DNA of 64,000 bases from Sepiola atlantica. Lineage: Eukaryota; Mollusca; Cephalopoda; Sepiida; Sepiolidae. The stretch is taken from positions 80,154,734-80,218,733 of the forward strand of contig OY744532.1 in the NCBI GenBank assembly GCA_963556195.1, in the 5' to 3' direction. Of this stretch, positions 11,480-22,084 are shown one piece after another (positions within the stretch are counted from its first letter, which is position 1; every line of letters begins with the position of its first letter). A program made the position numbers and the translations under genes. The notes under the pieces were generated by a model. That model made no database searches and was not told where the DNA came from. It saw nothing but the letters and a program-made list of their open reading frames with translations.

Positions 11480-11600
11480 AAGGAAAAATGACAGTAATCC
11501 GACGTAATGGGAAATGAAAAAAGAAAAACCAAAATATATTTTTGTATATTCATCAACGTTTCGTCTTTATTGTAAGACTTCCTCAGGATGAACTGACTGA
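11477..11600 (-). ncRNA. Hammerhead-like motif in a (TA)n-tailed repeat end
   Basis: Read on the minus strand, TTCATC (11592-11587), CTGAGGA (11586-11580), an extra A, GTCTT (11578-11574) pairing with AAGAC (11567-11563), GAAA (11562-11559), CGTT and GATGAA (11554-11549) line up with a hammerhead plan. Helix I is 6 perfect pairs and helix II 5 pairs. Helix III is only the palindrome ACGT, which could pair between two molecules. The extra A after position 9 departs from the consensus, so activity is doubtful. About 80 bp later the element enters (TA)n. Confidence 0.4.
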
Positions 11601-11649
11601 TTTCTCAGCCTTTACTTTTGTTTTGTGAAGCGAACGGTATTTATTTTAA

Positions 11650-11745
11650 ATCATGAATTACTGCTATTTGTTATTTTAAATTTGTCCGTTTATGTATTTG
11701 TTTCTATATATATTCATTTCATAATCAATAAAAGATGCTACTAAA
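11650..11745 (+). repeat. Duplicate of the MITE interior
   Basis: About 90 bp here is nearly identical to 11148-11235 inside the mariner-like MITE (shared landmark ATTACTGCTATTTGTTATTT), displaced by about 503 bp. It indicates a second, broken copy or a local duplication. Confidence 0.65.
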
Positions 11746-11843
11746 CACAAAAAGTTATGCAGTCACAGAAGTACGTTTACAATTTAAACTCCGAGGTTGT
11801 TATAATTAACGTCACAGGATAAATAGTATTGGCGTTAAACATC

Positions 11844-12049
<206 letters not shown>

Positions 12050-12058
12050 CAGTGTACA

Positions 12059-12100
12059 TACAGACGACGTCGTTTCTGGTTTTTTATCCTCATCAGTGCA
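12059..12100 (-). ncRNA. Hammerhead-like ribozyme, unit 1
   Basis: On the minus strand, CTGATGA (12096-12090) and GAAA (12076-12073) give the full core strands. Helix III is the 10-nt palindrome ACGACGTCGT (12073-12064). H17 is C (12063), so the cleavage triplet is the canonical GUC, with cleavage before 12062. Helix I pairs TGCA (12100-12097) with TGTA (12062-12059), including one G-U. Helix II has GG/CC but an A where the partner of position 10.1 is expected. That single defect suggests recent decay. Confidence 0.6.
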
Positions 12101-12462
12101 GGATTGCCGGTTGCAAGAGGTCGCATGGGATCGGACGCAGTCCGTAGATTACACCTAGAATCACAAGCCTAACGCCCAAGCCCACACCGACTCGAGAAAT
12201 TATCTCATACAGTTATTGAAATTAATGCATACTTACTCGAGAGACAGGGGCTAGCGTCATGTTTTCGATAGCGGTCAACGCTCGAGCGGAACTCGATACG
12301 CGCGTCATGTTGTCGATAGTGGTCAACGCTCGAGCGGAAGTTTCCTTAGTCGTAGGATGACAATGATTTGTAACTTAAAACAGTGTTCTACTATTAAAAT
12401 CTTTAATCTTAAAGGCGCATTGACAATAAATATATATTTTTTTCATTTTAAAGTGTTTTATA

Positions 12463-12507
12463 CTCACAAACGACGTCGTTTTGGGTGTCTATCCTCATCA
12501 AAGCAGG
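12463..12507 (-). ncRNA. Hammerhead-like motif, unit 2 (decayed core)
   Basis: This is homologous to the unit 1 ribozyme, with the same ACGACGTCGT palindrome (12479-12470). Here helix II has GG...CCC with the proper closing C, but the core reads TTGATGA (C3 changed to T) and AAAA (G12 changed to A, compatible with CpG decay). Unit 1 keeps what unit 2 lost and the reverse, which fits decay from one active ancestor. Confidence 0.5.
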
Positions 12508-12705
12508 ATGGCGTATGCAAGCGGTCGCATAGGCTCGAACGCAGTTCGTAGATTCAGCCTAGAACCAGGAGCCTAACACCCAAGTCCACACTGACGCGAG
12601 AAATCTTCACATACAGTAATTGAAATTAATGTACACTTACCTGAGAGACGGGGGCAGCTTAATGTTGTTGATAGTGTTCAACGCTACAACGAAACTTTGT
12701 TATAT

Positions 12706-13042
12706 ATACCTATAGAGAGAAAGAAAAAGACAAGTGATAGATGAGGTTAAATATTGTAAAAATACAATATTTATTATGTCACCAGTTCCTCAAACTAATA
12801 TTTTTGAAACAAAAGAAATGTATTTACCTTTCCTTAAGGCATAGCTTTTGAAAGAATGAATAGGTATTGTTTTTTAAGCACCTTGTTTTTAGCAAGTGAT
12901 CACGTAATAGATATTGCATTTTTACAATCTTTATTTTCATCTTTTACTTGTTATATAATTGCTCTATATCGTATATCGAACATCAACTCCTTTATGATGG
13001 CTTCTACTTTAAAGTTATGCAATATATCTTTATTTTCATGTT

Positions 13043-13083
<41 letters not shown>

Positions 13084-14450
13084 TATTTTTTGGTTTTTTA
13101 ACGTGGTTGTTTATACATCTGAGGAGACCTAATTAAGGGGTCGAAATAAGTTATAATGTGTACAACCTTAATGTGTGTATAGTTTTTTTCTTTTTATAAT
13201 TCAGTTTTGCTCTGTTTAAATTACATTGAGCTCTGTTATTCAGATTCTCAACACAAAATTGAAATCTACACACACTATATATATATATTTTGCAATTAAC
13301 GACCCATGTTTAAACCGGCGTTTTTTTTTCGTTATCTTCCAACAGTTTACGTAAACAGTCAGCTAAAGCCGAACGAAAACTTTGTGATCTCAAAATCACA
13401 GGTTAGGGTAAAGTTGGGCTTAGTGATAAATTGTTTTTTGTAGGGTAAGAGTGAAATAGAACATGTTCTGCAACTTATTTCTTGACCTATAAGTTTACTT
13501 CTGTGACAACATTCAATAATTATTACCGAAAACGGAAGCGTCTGCATACCTCGATGAGATTCATGATCGCTTTAATCAATTTTCTTAACTTATGGAATTT
13601 TACACTATATTCAATTCGCTATTGATAATTTACGTCTGCTGTAATCTGATTGGCTAAGCATTCAGGTATTTTCCGAGGGGTTACGTACACTTCCAGAAGG
13701 TTCCAGCGAAACTGAGTTTTTATTCTTTCAGTATTCTATTTAAAACCTGATTGCAGCTTAAATAAAAGCTATATTGACCTGAATCTCTATCTACTTTCCT
13801 CTCCACGAAGGCAAAGTTAGACACAAGGTTGTTTTCATGTAGCGCTATGAAGCTCCCCTAAAACGGGAAACCTGAATCAGGGAAAATAAAAATTGACCTT
13901 ATAAAGAACGCTTTTCCACTTTAAACTGAGGACAAGAAAACACATAAAGTATAGTGTCAGACAGATACTTCACTATCCTCTTAGACAAAAGACATACTTT
14001 GATCCGAGTTAATTAATAAAAATCATTGATTTATGTAAGGCGGTAAAAAAATGTATATTTCAAAAACACGATTCTCTTTAAATACTTTATAGAAGAAAAA
14101 AATTTGTTTACAATGTTAATTTAACTTTCAGCGAATTAAATGACCTGTTCGCTTTTAAATAATTAGATGATTTTCCTAGTCTCATATTATGTTTGGTCAA
14201 TTTCGGAGAAATCTTTTAGGGTGTATTTTATCATTTTCTGTGTATTATCACAACCGAACCATTTATGCTAATTCACTATAAAAAAAACAAAAATGGGATT
14301 CTACGTTTTAGGCGATTACAAAAAATAAAACGAAAAAAGATTTCATTTTCGCACGTGAATTTAGCGGAAACTGATTGCCCACTATTGAATTGAGACAGTT
14401 TTTAAGGACATGTATACATTTTAAAATTTTCTTATGCTTGCCATTTAAAA
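12706..14450. other. Unassigned AT-rich DNA with short repeats
   Basis: It contains a (TA)n run at 13046-13078 and a 'TTTTAGGCGATTAC' motif near 14308 related to the MITE end at 3251-3265. No coding signal was found. Confidence 0.4.
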
Positions 14451-14457
14451 AAAATTA

Positions 14458-14730
14458 TTGGATATAACTTATTTTGGTGTGTCTGTGTTTAGGGAATATT
14501 TTTCGCAACACGCGGGTTGTGATTTGGTCGATTTTGCACATGTGAAAGAATGCTTTGATGGCAAATATTTTTTTAATTCTACGCCGAAGTCCCATACATT
14601 TTTCACAGACGATCAATTAAGACTGTTTTTTCTTTACAAAACAAATACGAGGTTAGAAGATATACAATTTGAAAGTATGACCGGGCAGCTATATACCCAT
14701 TGCTGCTACGCTCGACGCTGCACACATTGA
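14458..14730 (+). other. Open frame of 90 codons, unrecognised
   Basis: The predicted protein starts MDITYFGVSVF and has a mixed, non-repetitive composition with three acidic clusters and several cysteines near the end. I recognise no domain, and no splice or promoter context is evident. It could be a fragment of a host exon or an old transposon. This is only an open frame worth a search. Confidence 0.2.
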
Positions 14731-15139
14731 TTCACTGTAAACATGAACAACATATAACAGTTTTTACCAAGAGTATAAAACAGATGCATTAGTAAAACGA
14801 CTATTAGTTAAAAATTAAGTTAACTCCTTATGTTGAAATAGAATATTTAACATTTTTAATTATATTTGTCTACATCCAACTAAATTACTAAATCCAAATA
14901 ATATATATGTATATACAGGCAGGCGGCATTTACTTAACACTATACATGCACCCATCTGGGAGAAATGTAAAATAATAATTTCATTTAAAATTATAAGTAT
15001 AAGATTATTAATTCTGAAAACAAAGCAAATAAGAACCTATTTAACTGTAAGTAATTTAGGTGATTAAAATAGGATTTGTTACATAAGTATTGTTTGAAAT
15101 CAAACAAAATTAAAAAAATGAGTGTACTGCTAACTGGCT

Positions 15140-15530
15140 AAGAAGTGCGTTCTCATTTTACGTTAAATGTATATATGAAAATGATCCTCACTCTATAATA
15201 AAAAAAATGTTTAAATAATTGTTTTAATTCCTCCTTTGCGGATATTTTTTCAGGCTGTTTACATCTAATCGACCAAAGTAAGTAGAATCTGATTTTTTAG
15301 TTGGGGGTGGGGATGTTAAACTTGTAAAAAAGTTTGTAAACAATTATTATACATATGTAAACAACAAAATAATTCTTAGAAACCAACTTGTTTTCACTTA
15401 GAGTATTAATTCTAAAATAAAATGAAAATCAGAAAAGAACCAATTTAACTGCAAGTAATTTAAGTGATTAAAATATTATTTGTCAAATAAGTATGTATTG
15501 TTTTCAATCAAGCAAAATAGATTTCTCTAC
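15140..15530 (+). repeat. Copy of the dispersed repeat also at 2840-3040
   Basis: The segment 'CATTTTACGTTAAATGTATATATGAAA' and the later 'TAATCGACCAAAGTAAGTAGAAT' match the sequence leading into and starting the MITE at 2967, with divergence. A shorter piece is at 14301-14400. This indicates a local family of AT-rich elements. Confidence 0.45.
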
Positions 15531-17660
15531 GTTTTGGCTGACTGGGCTCCCCTCTCTCTAGTTTTAAATAGATATTGCTTATTATTAGACGCGTGAAACT
15601 AGACGTAGGAAAATAAAAACACAAAATAATAAAGATGGAGTTAACTCATGACTTGAATGAATGTTTTAATTGATAAAAATTAAGTTAAAATTTTCGAATC
15701 TGTTTGATTAAAAACGTTATTCATAATTGTCATTGGGGATCAAGTTAAGTTAAAAAGAAATGTGGATGTCGAAAGACGGTTATTGCAATTGTCTCATTAA
15801 AATATTAACTGAAATAATTGGAAGCCGAACTGATATTGAATCAACTGTTAGTTTTGAATTTTCTCATAACATATTTATTACGAGAAAACTGTTTCCATTT
15901 CTACTTTCATATGCAATTGCAATACACACATCTTAAGGGATGAGTATATATGTGATCATTGCTAATTTGGGAAGTACAATCTTATCTGATAGAATTGCTT
16001 ATGTTTCTCTTTCAAAGGAGAAGATATGAGTCTAATGTTTATACGTCGGATTTTGATCCATGATCTTGAATTATGTGTAAGAAATAAGCTTGAACAAATG
16101 CAATTAATTAAAACAAATGTCTGGAAAGCATATAGTTCATCCATTGTCACTGGACTGTTATTCGGATGTCGCTCAGAATTTTATACATTATTACGGGGTA
16201 TTATGTGGGTAGATGTCATTACTCGCAAAGGGTAGAAATAGCTGCAAAGCTTTTTTTGCAACGTTTTGATTTAAACAGATGTTTATAATATCATAGCTGG
16301 TCTATTTATGATGGGTGTAATATAACTCTTAAATATTGTTGTGCCCCTTATTTTTAGTATTCAAAACCCATTTGAGCAAATCCTATTATCGGCCACTCTA
16401 GATAATAGAGAGTTCAGATACATCACTGAGGCGTTTTTATATCTCTTGTTCAGTTGTACAAGAGACGTTTGTTTCAGAGCAGCTATTTCGTTGAAAGCAA
16501 TTGAAATAGTCGTGTCTTCTGTTAATAGCTCCGGCACATTAAATAGTGTACCCTGGTGTACTGTTTCGTCTCTTTTTGAGCAGATAAATCTTTAAATACT
16601 AACAATTTACTACTCAGATATATCGGATGCGTGTAGGGCACACTTCGTCTGAAAATTTATTTCAGAAGAATTTAAGAATAAAATAATCTTAATTTGTTCC
16701 AATCAGCGCTTAAATATCGATAAACACCACAATAGAATAGGAAATCATGAGACTTGCTAAACTTTGTTTTGATTCTTAATTTAGAAAACTGAGTGATCAG
16801 AAGATCCCAGGAAAAACAAGAAAGTAGATGTGCACTGCTCAGGGACGATTGGTAGAAAAAGATTAAGAAGACTTGCAAAATATCTATCAGCATCGGGTAC
16901 GCATGTTTGCTTGTTAACAATTTGAGTGAGCTTGTATGCGGGGAAAAGTAGTGACAAAACTACCTTCATCATCTCTCGTCCTTTAGTGAAGAAGCATCTC
17001 AACCTTCTGAACATTAAAGTTACCACAGTCATGAATACTATTAAGAAGGTTAACTAAGACGATATTGTCAATTCTGTCAGAGATGTCGGCGATAACAGTA
17101 GTTCTATCGTTGAGAAGACGATAGAGGACAACGATGAAGGCGGTGCAGTGAACAGGTGCGACACGGAAACACATACAGGGCGAATTTGATTCTCTATTAG
17201 AAGTGTCCATACCATATGGAAAAGCGTCATACACGTAGGCGTATATTCTATGGGCATGACGATCCTGGGAGTCGTGTTTGACGTCATGTTTAGTAACATG
17301 TCATCTATAAAAACTGACAGGTCAATGCCAGTTGCACACACACACTGAAGTTTTCCTCTGGTCTCTTATGAATGGCTTTCATTTTCTAGAAGGTTAACAC
17401 GTTAATCTTTCATGTTGGAAAAATTAACTGATTGTAGGGATCTGTCTTAAAAGTTGAAATTATTAGTTAACGCTCGTGGTTTGTTTTATAATGTTTTGAT
17501 TGGAAGACGTGTGAAAGAGTTCAGAAACGGGGTTAATACTAGAACACAGAGAAAATTATTAAGAAAAGATTATCTTTGTAAACTATATGAGGGCGGAAAG
17601 GCCATAGCAGTTTCGACTAATATGACACTGAGTATTGATTTACTCCTCTCCAGGAGTTAG
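15531..17660. other. Unassigned DNA with several short frames
   Basis: Frames at 16026-16235 (+), 16341-16595 (+), 16672-17341 (-, overlapping in several frames) and 17454-17660 (+) are open, but none resembles a protein family I know. Composition is mixed and slightly less AT-rich than the surroundings. I cannot support a gene here. Confidence 0.3.
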
Positions 17661-17664
17661 GCAA

Positions 17665-17976
17665 ACGGCCAGTTTTTATCTTACTCCCACAAGTAGGATG
17701 TGACCCAAGGTCGGGTCGGGAAAGTGGGGTTTAAAAATTGCCTGGGCAGCCCCGTCGGCATTCCCCGGTAGAGGCGCCTCAGACAGTAAGCAATAAACTT
17801 ACTCCTCCCCAAAGAGGGGAGGCACAACCTGGGAAGGTGGACCTCCCAGAACTGCACAGGACATACCCATTGACTGGCGTAAATCAAGACACGAAGGCCA
17901 AGACAACACCAGTATGGGGTGCAGTATCCATCGGAACAGATACTACACTTTGATCTTAGCCAAAAGGCCAAGATGA
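17665..17976 (-). mobile_element. SINE with U2 snRNA-derived head
   Basis: On the minus strand the element starts with the 5' region of U2 snRNA (17969-17934). It continues through the GC-rich body shared with at least six other copies in this window ('GATTTACGCC', 'CCTGTGCAGTTCT', 'CTCCCCTCTTTGGGGAGGAG', 'GGGAATGCCGACGGGGCTGC'), and ends with 'TCACATCCTACTTGTGGGAG.AAGATAAA'. Other copies lack the U2 part and appear 5'-truncated. snRNA-headed SINEs (SINEU of crocodilians) are a known but rare class. Confidence 0.75.
17934..17969 (-). ncRNA. U2 snRNA 5'-region match (pseudogene/SINE head)
   Basis: The minus strand reads GGCCTTTTGGCTAAGATCAA, then AGTGTAGTATCTGTTC. This is nucleotides of about 12-46 of metazoan U2 snRNA with a single inserted A. 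It includes GUAGUA, which pairs with the intron branch site. The rest of U2 (Sm site, stem-loops III and IV) is absent, so it cannot act as a spliceosomal RNA. Confidence 0.85.
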
Positions 17977-18764
17977 CACTTAGTAGCCCCGCTGAAAAGT
18001 TTCCAGACTCCGTTAACGAAATAACAATATATCAGCCTTCGTATTTCGCACTTGCTGATAGAACAACATATTTGGTACTTACTCCAATGTTCATCTATTT
18101 AGACAATCAGACGGATAACATCTGGCAAGGAAAATTGTTTATCTCTAGCATCATTATTATTGACATGGGAACAAAAAATAAGAGAAAAAATTAGTAAAGT
18201 CACTTCGAAAGACCACTCATTCTAAACCCCCACCGACCAAGGAAACAACATTTCGTTCCTACTTTGTGAAAAACAGCTCTCATGGAAACTAACGACCGGG
18301 GGATACAGTAGAAAAAAGGAAGTGGTAAAAAGCTACCGAAAATGCACCCACAGTGCATTTACTCAACACAGTTAGTTTGGTCAAACATAAAGTTGTTAAT
18401 GTCGTACTAAAACAAAACTAACTTTAAAAGTGTGTACTTAATATAAGTTTTCTTGTCTCTTTAAATAATTGAGGATATATTCCCCTCTGTAATTTGTTGG
18501 TGTGAGTAGCACGGTTGAGCATGTATTACAGTTAGATTTAAGCATTTGTTACAGGAAGATATGCCACAGCAAAGAAAATAAATAAAGAGACAAACAGTTG
18601 AACTATCAAAACTGATCGTCTGCTTAACCAAGATTTTTTTAGCCCAATTCAAAGAAAATGCCCAGGACTACTGGATAAGGTAGGAGTAAATATAAATAAA
18701 CTGATGCGATGTTAGAGTCGTCTTACCTTAGACTAGTTGCACAATTAAGCTTAAGAATATTGTC

Positions 18765-18768
<4 letters not shown>

Positions 18769-18832
<64 letters not shown>
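18769..18832. repeat. (TA)n microsatellite
   Basis: A pure AT dinucleotide run lies upstream of the SINE at 18855. Confidence 0.95.
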
Positions 18833-18835
<3 letters not shown>

Positions 18836-18854
18836 TGTCAGAAAGCGGTTTGAA

Positions 18855-19113
18855 TTCAGGTCTGAATTTACGCCGGTCCATCGGTTTTCCGTCCTGTGCA
18901 GTTCTAGGAGGTGCACCCTCCCATGCTTTGCCTCCCCTCTTTTGGAAGGAGTAAGTTTATTGCTTACTGCCTGAGGCGCCCCTACCGGGGAATGCCGACG
19001 GGGCTGCCCAGGCAATTATTAAAAAGCCAGAGTGCTCAAATTCTCGAGCGCTGGTTCTTTCCCACTTTTCCGACATTATGTCACATCTTACCTTGTGGGA
19101 GGAAGATAAATAG
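18855..19113 (+). mobile_element. GC-rich SINE copy, 5'-truncated, with target-site duplication
   Basis: It shares the body of the U2-headed SINE, starting at 'GGTCTGAATTTACGCCGG' and ending in 'TTGTGGGAGGAAGATAAAT'. It is flanked by an exact 12-bp direct repeat, AAGCGGTTTGAA (18843-18854 and 19114-19125), the expected mark of LINE-mediated insertion. The target belongs to the tandem repeat at 19113-19690, which has the same motif at its unit starts. The U2 head is missing. Confidence 0.85.
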
Positions 19114-19880
19114 AAGCGGTTTGAATACTAACAATGTATTTTTTGAATAATATTAATTTATTTAAAATAGTCCAACATTCTTGACGCAATACGTCCTTGT
19201 CGGGGGTGAAATACATTTTTTTCATAGCGGAATGTTTATCGCTAATAGAAAGGAAAATCTGTAAGATTCTGATTCGGTAATAGTTCAAATGTCAAGGTCT
19301 TTTAGGGAAATATGCGCGGACACGCATTAAAGAAAATAATATATGGTGGTATCCCATTAGAAAGCATTAATATTTAAATGTAAGAAAGCGGGTTGAAGCC
19401 TAACAATGCATTTTTTGTAAACAAATATCAATTTATTTAAAAGTAGTCCCACATTTTCGATGTAATACGTTCTCGTCGGGAGTGCTAGACATTTTTTCAT
19501 AGTCACATGTTTACTATTAGTAGATAGTAATATCCGTAAGGTGATAATACAGTAATAGTTAAAATGTCAAAGTCTTAAAATACTTTGACATTTGAACTAT
19601 TACTGAATGAACACATTCACGGGCACACATTAAAGATAAGAATATATGGTGGTCTTCCTTAAGAAAGCCTTGACTACTTAAATGTAAAAAAGCGAGTGAA
19701 AGCCTAACAATGCATTTACATTTAAATATTCAGTGCTTCTTAATGGAAGACCACCGTATCTTCTTATTTTTAATGCGTGTCCGCTGATATTTTCCTAAAA
19801 GACTTCAACATTTTAACCATTACCGAATTAACATCTTACGGATTCTACCTTCTACTAGCGATAAACAGTGGTGGTATTGA
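19113..19880. repeat. Tandem repeat of about 270-300 bp with an inverted third copy
   Basis: Unit 1 (19113-19380) and unit 2 (19381-19680) share 'AGCGGTTTGAA..CTAACAATG', 'TCGTCGGGaGTG', 'TAATAGTT.AAATGTCAA' and 'TATATGGTGGT'. A third piece starts at 19681 in the same sense and then runs in reverse (19725-19875) against the unit-1 end. A 19-bp hairpin ('TTTGACATTTGAACTATTACT' against its mirror) occurs at 19548-19603. There is no coding content. Confidence 0.65.
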
Positions 19881-22080
19881 CTGAAAGGGTGATCAAATGA
19901 AAGCAGAACAAATACTAAACTACCCCACTTGCTCTGCGCATTGAAATATAAGTCTGGTATAGTATAGTAAACTAGATTGAGTATTAAAACATTATACAAT
20001 AGCACGAGTAATAGAAGTCATAGAGCAGTTTCGGGTTTAGACAGACATATGCCAACTTTCTATTAGTAATCGATGTATTAATGAAATAAACTCGATTTTA
20101 AACTCGAGCAACTACAATAATTATAGGTAATTAAACTAAATCGCTGTATAGGAATTCTATATGGTCACCCTTTATGCAAATATTTGATGGGCGCTTCGGG
20201 AAATTATCAGGCAGTTTCATTCGATTTTATACTTCCCTACATTAATTCCGGCATATGCAACTCTCTCAAACATGTCATGCATAGGTAAAGTCAAAGTAAC
20301 TTTTACTGAGACGCAAAAGTCTGCTACCACTACCACTATCCTGAACTTCTTTATAAGTTAAATATTCCAGCTCCACCAATCATTGTACTATTTTTTAAGC
20401 AGTTTAACACATTATATCTTCCCTAAAAAAAAGGACCCCCTTCTCACTTTTACGGCGATTAGATTTGCTGGCTACAATCCTGTTTTGGAATAATTGAGAA
20501 TTATTGCCGAGCAATAAAGTAAAGAAAATTGTAATTAAAATATGGCATCTCCTATCCCTTAATTCTGTGGATAGCCTTCTATTAGAAATCTATTTTTTCT
20601 ACTATGATTACATTTTTACAAACATATTACTCTTAACTAATAATATTATTCTTCATATTAAAAATATAATAAAGTGTTCATATACAGAACATACACTTCA
20701 TCAATTAAAATGTCGTTTTATCAGTCGTTATCACTGTATTAGATGACTAAAGGAATATCGGAATATTATAATTTCATTCGAAGACAACTATTAGAATTTT
20801 ATAATAACGAAAATACATCCAAAGTTTATTATTATTCGTAATAGAATTTACGTTGATAAACATTCACCGATTATATAACGCAGAATTTACACACTACAAG
20901 CTAAACTGTTTTTCTAATGTATTTCTAATGTTTCCCCTAACAAGAACTTAACTGTACAATAACCCTAAAATAACCCTAACCCTAACCTTAACCTTACCAC
21001 GAAACATACCAAAACTAACCATAACCTTACTATAAACTAAGTTTTTGTTTCCGTTTCTGAAGTCGGTTTTGTTTGGTTTGTAGTGGAAGTTTAAACATTC
21101 TCCGGAATGTCAGATCTTCTTACGGCACGACTGCTAATTTCTTGACACTAACAAAATAAAACCTACCCAACCCACAATCCACACACAGAAAATGGGGGGG
21201 GGGGGGCAAAAAAGAAATACACTCTATTATATTGTACGGCCCCTCTCCCCCCAAAATAAATAAAATAAAAATATTAGCTTGGTTGACACAATATTTTGAT
21301 AACTCATAATTATTGACATGAAAATTGTGTTGTGCGTCCACTAAATAGCCAGAAAGTTGATGCTTATTTTACTTTTTAGAAGAAGAAGAAGAAGAAGAAG
21401 AAGAAGAAGATTAAGTAGAAGAAGAACAATGAGAAGAAGTAGAAGGTGATGAAGTACACAACTTATCCCGAGCTATGTAAATGTTATCGTTAAATAAAGA
21501 AATGAGAGTTTTACAATTATTCGAATAACTACTTACATAAGATCACAGCAAAGCCTTACATGTTTGAAATTAAAAAAAAACTATTTATCGTCGAAGTTCT
21601 CATATATTTTGTAAATTCTTATCGTTGTAAACGTGCATGATCTGTTTGTTCTGTATACAATATTGAATGCATAAATGCACATATATCTGAATTGATTTAC
21701 ATTCATGAATGAATGCATACACAAGTTCAATGGCTAAGATTCTTCTTGTAAAAAAAAAAGAAAGTCAAATGTGTTACTAAAACACACAAGCCAACCAAGT
21801 AGGACAACATTTACATAAAACTATCTAAAGTATCGAAATAATGTAGACCCATGTAGAGTCTCGAGAAACAATGGATACCCCCTGTAAAAGTAGCTTGCAC
21901 AGAAATTTAATTGTAAATAAAACGTTGCCTAATATCCAACCACACATCACCTGAACCGGCATTGCTGCAGTCCAGTGGGAAGCAGAAGTCGAAGATGACT
22001 GGAAACAGAGAATCAACTGATGATCACCGATTTACTACTGACTACGCTAAAAATCGCTTAACTGCTGTACTGAAACGGGG
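19881..22080. other. Unassigned AT-rich DNA
   Basis: It holds telomere-like CCCTAA repeats near 20962-20990, a G12 homopolymer near 21195, and a (GAA)n run at 21377-21412 followed by impure AGAAG. No gene was recognised. Confidence 0.4.
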
Positions 22081-22084
22081 ACCA

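Noticed and set aside
17934..17969. Functional U2 snRNA gene
   Set aside because: Only the first ~46 nt are represented; Sm site and 3' stem-loops are absent and the sequence continues into SINE body.
20960..20995. Chromosome end (CCCTAA repeats)
   Set aside because: Only two or three imperfect units within ordinary sequence; the same applies to TTAGGG at 57060. Interstitial.
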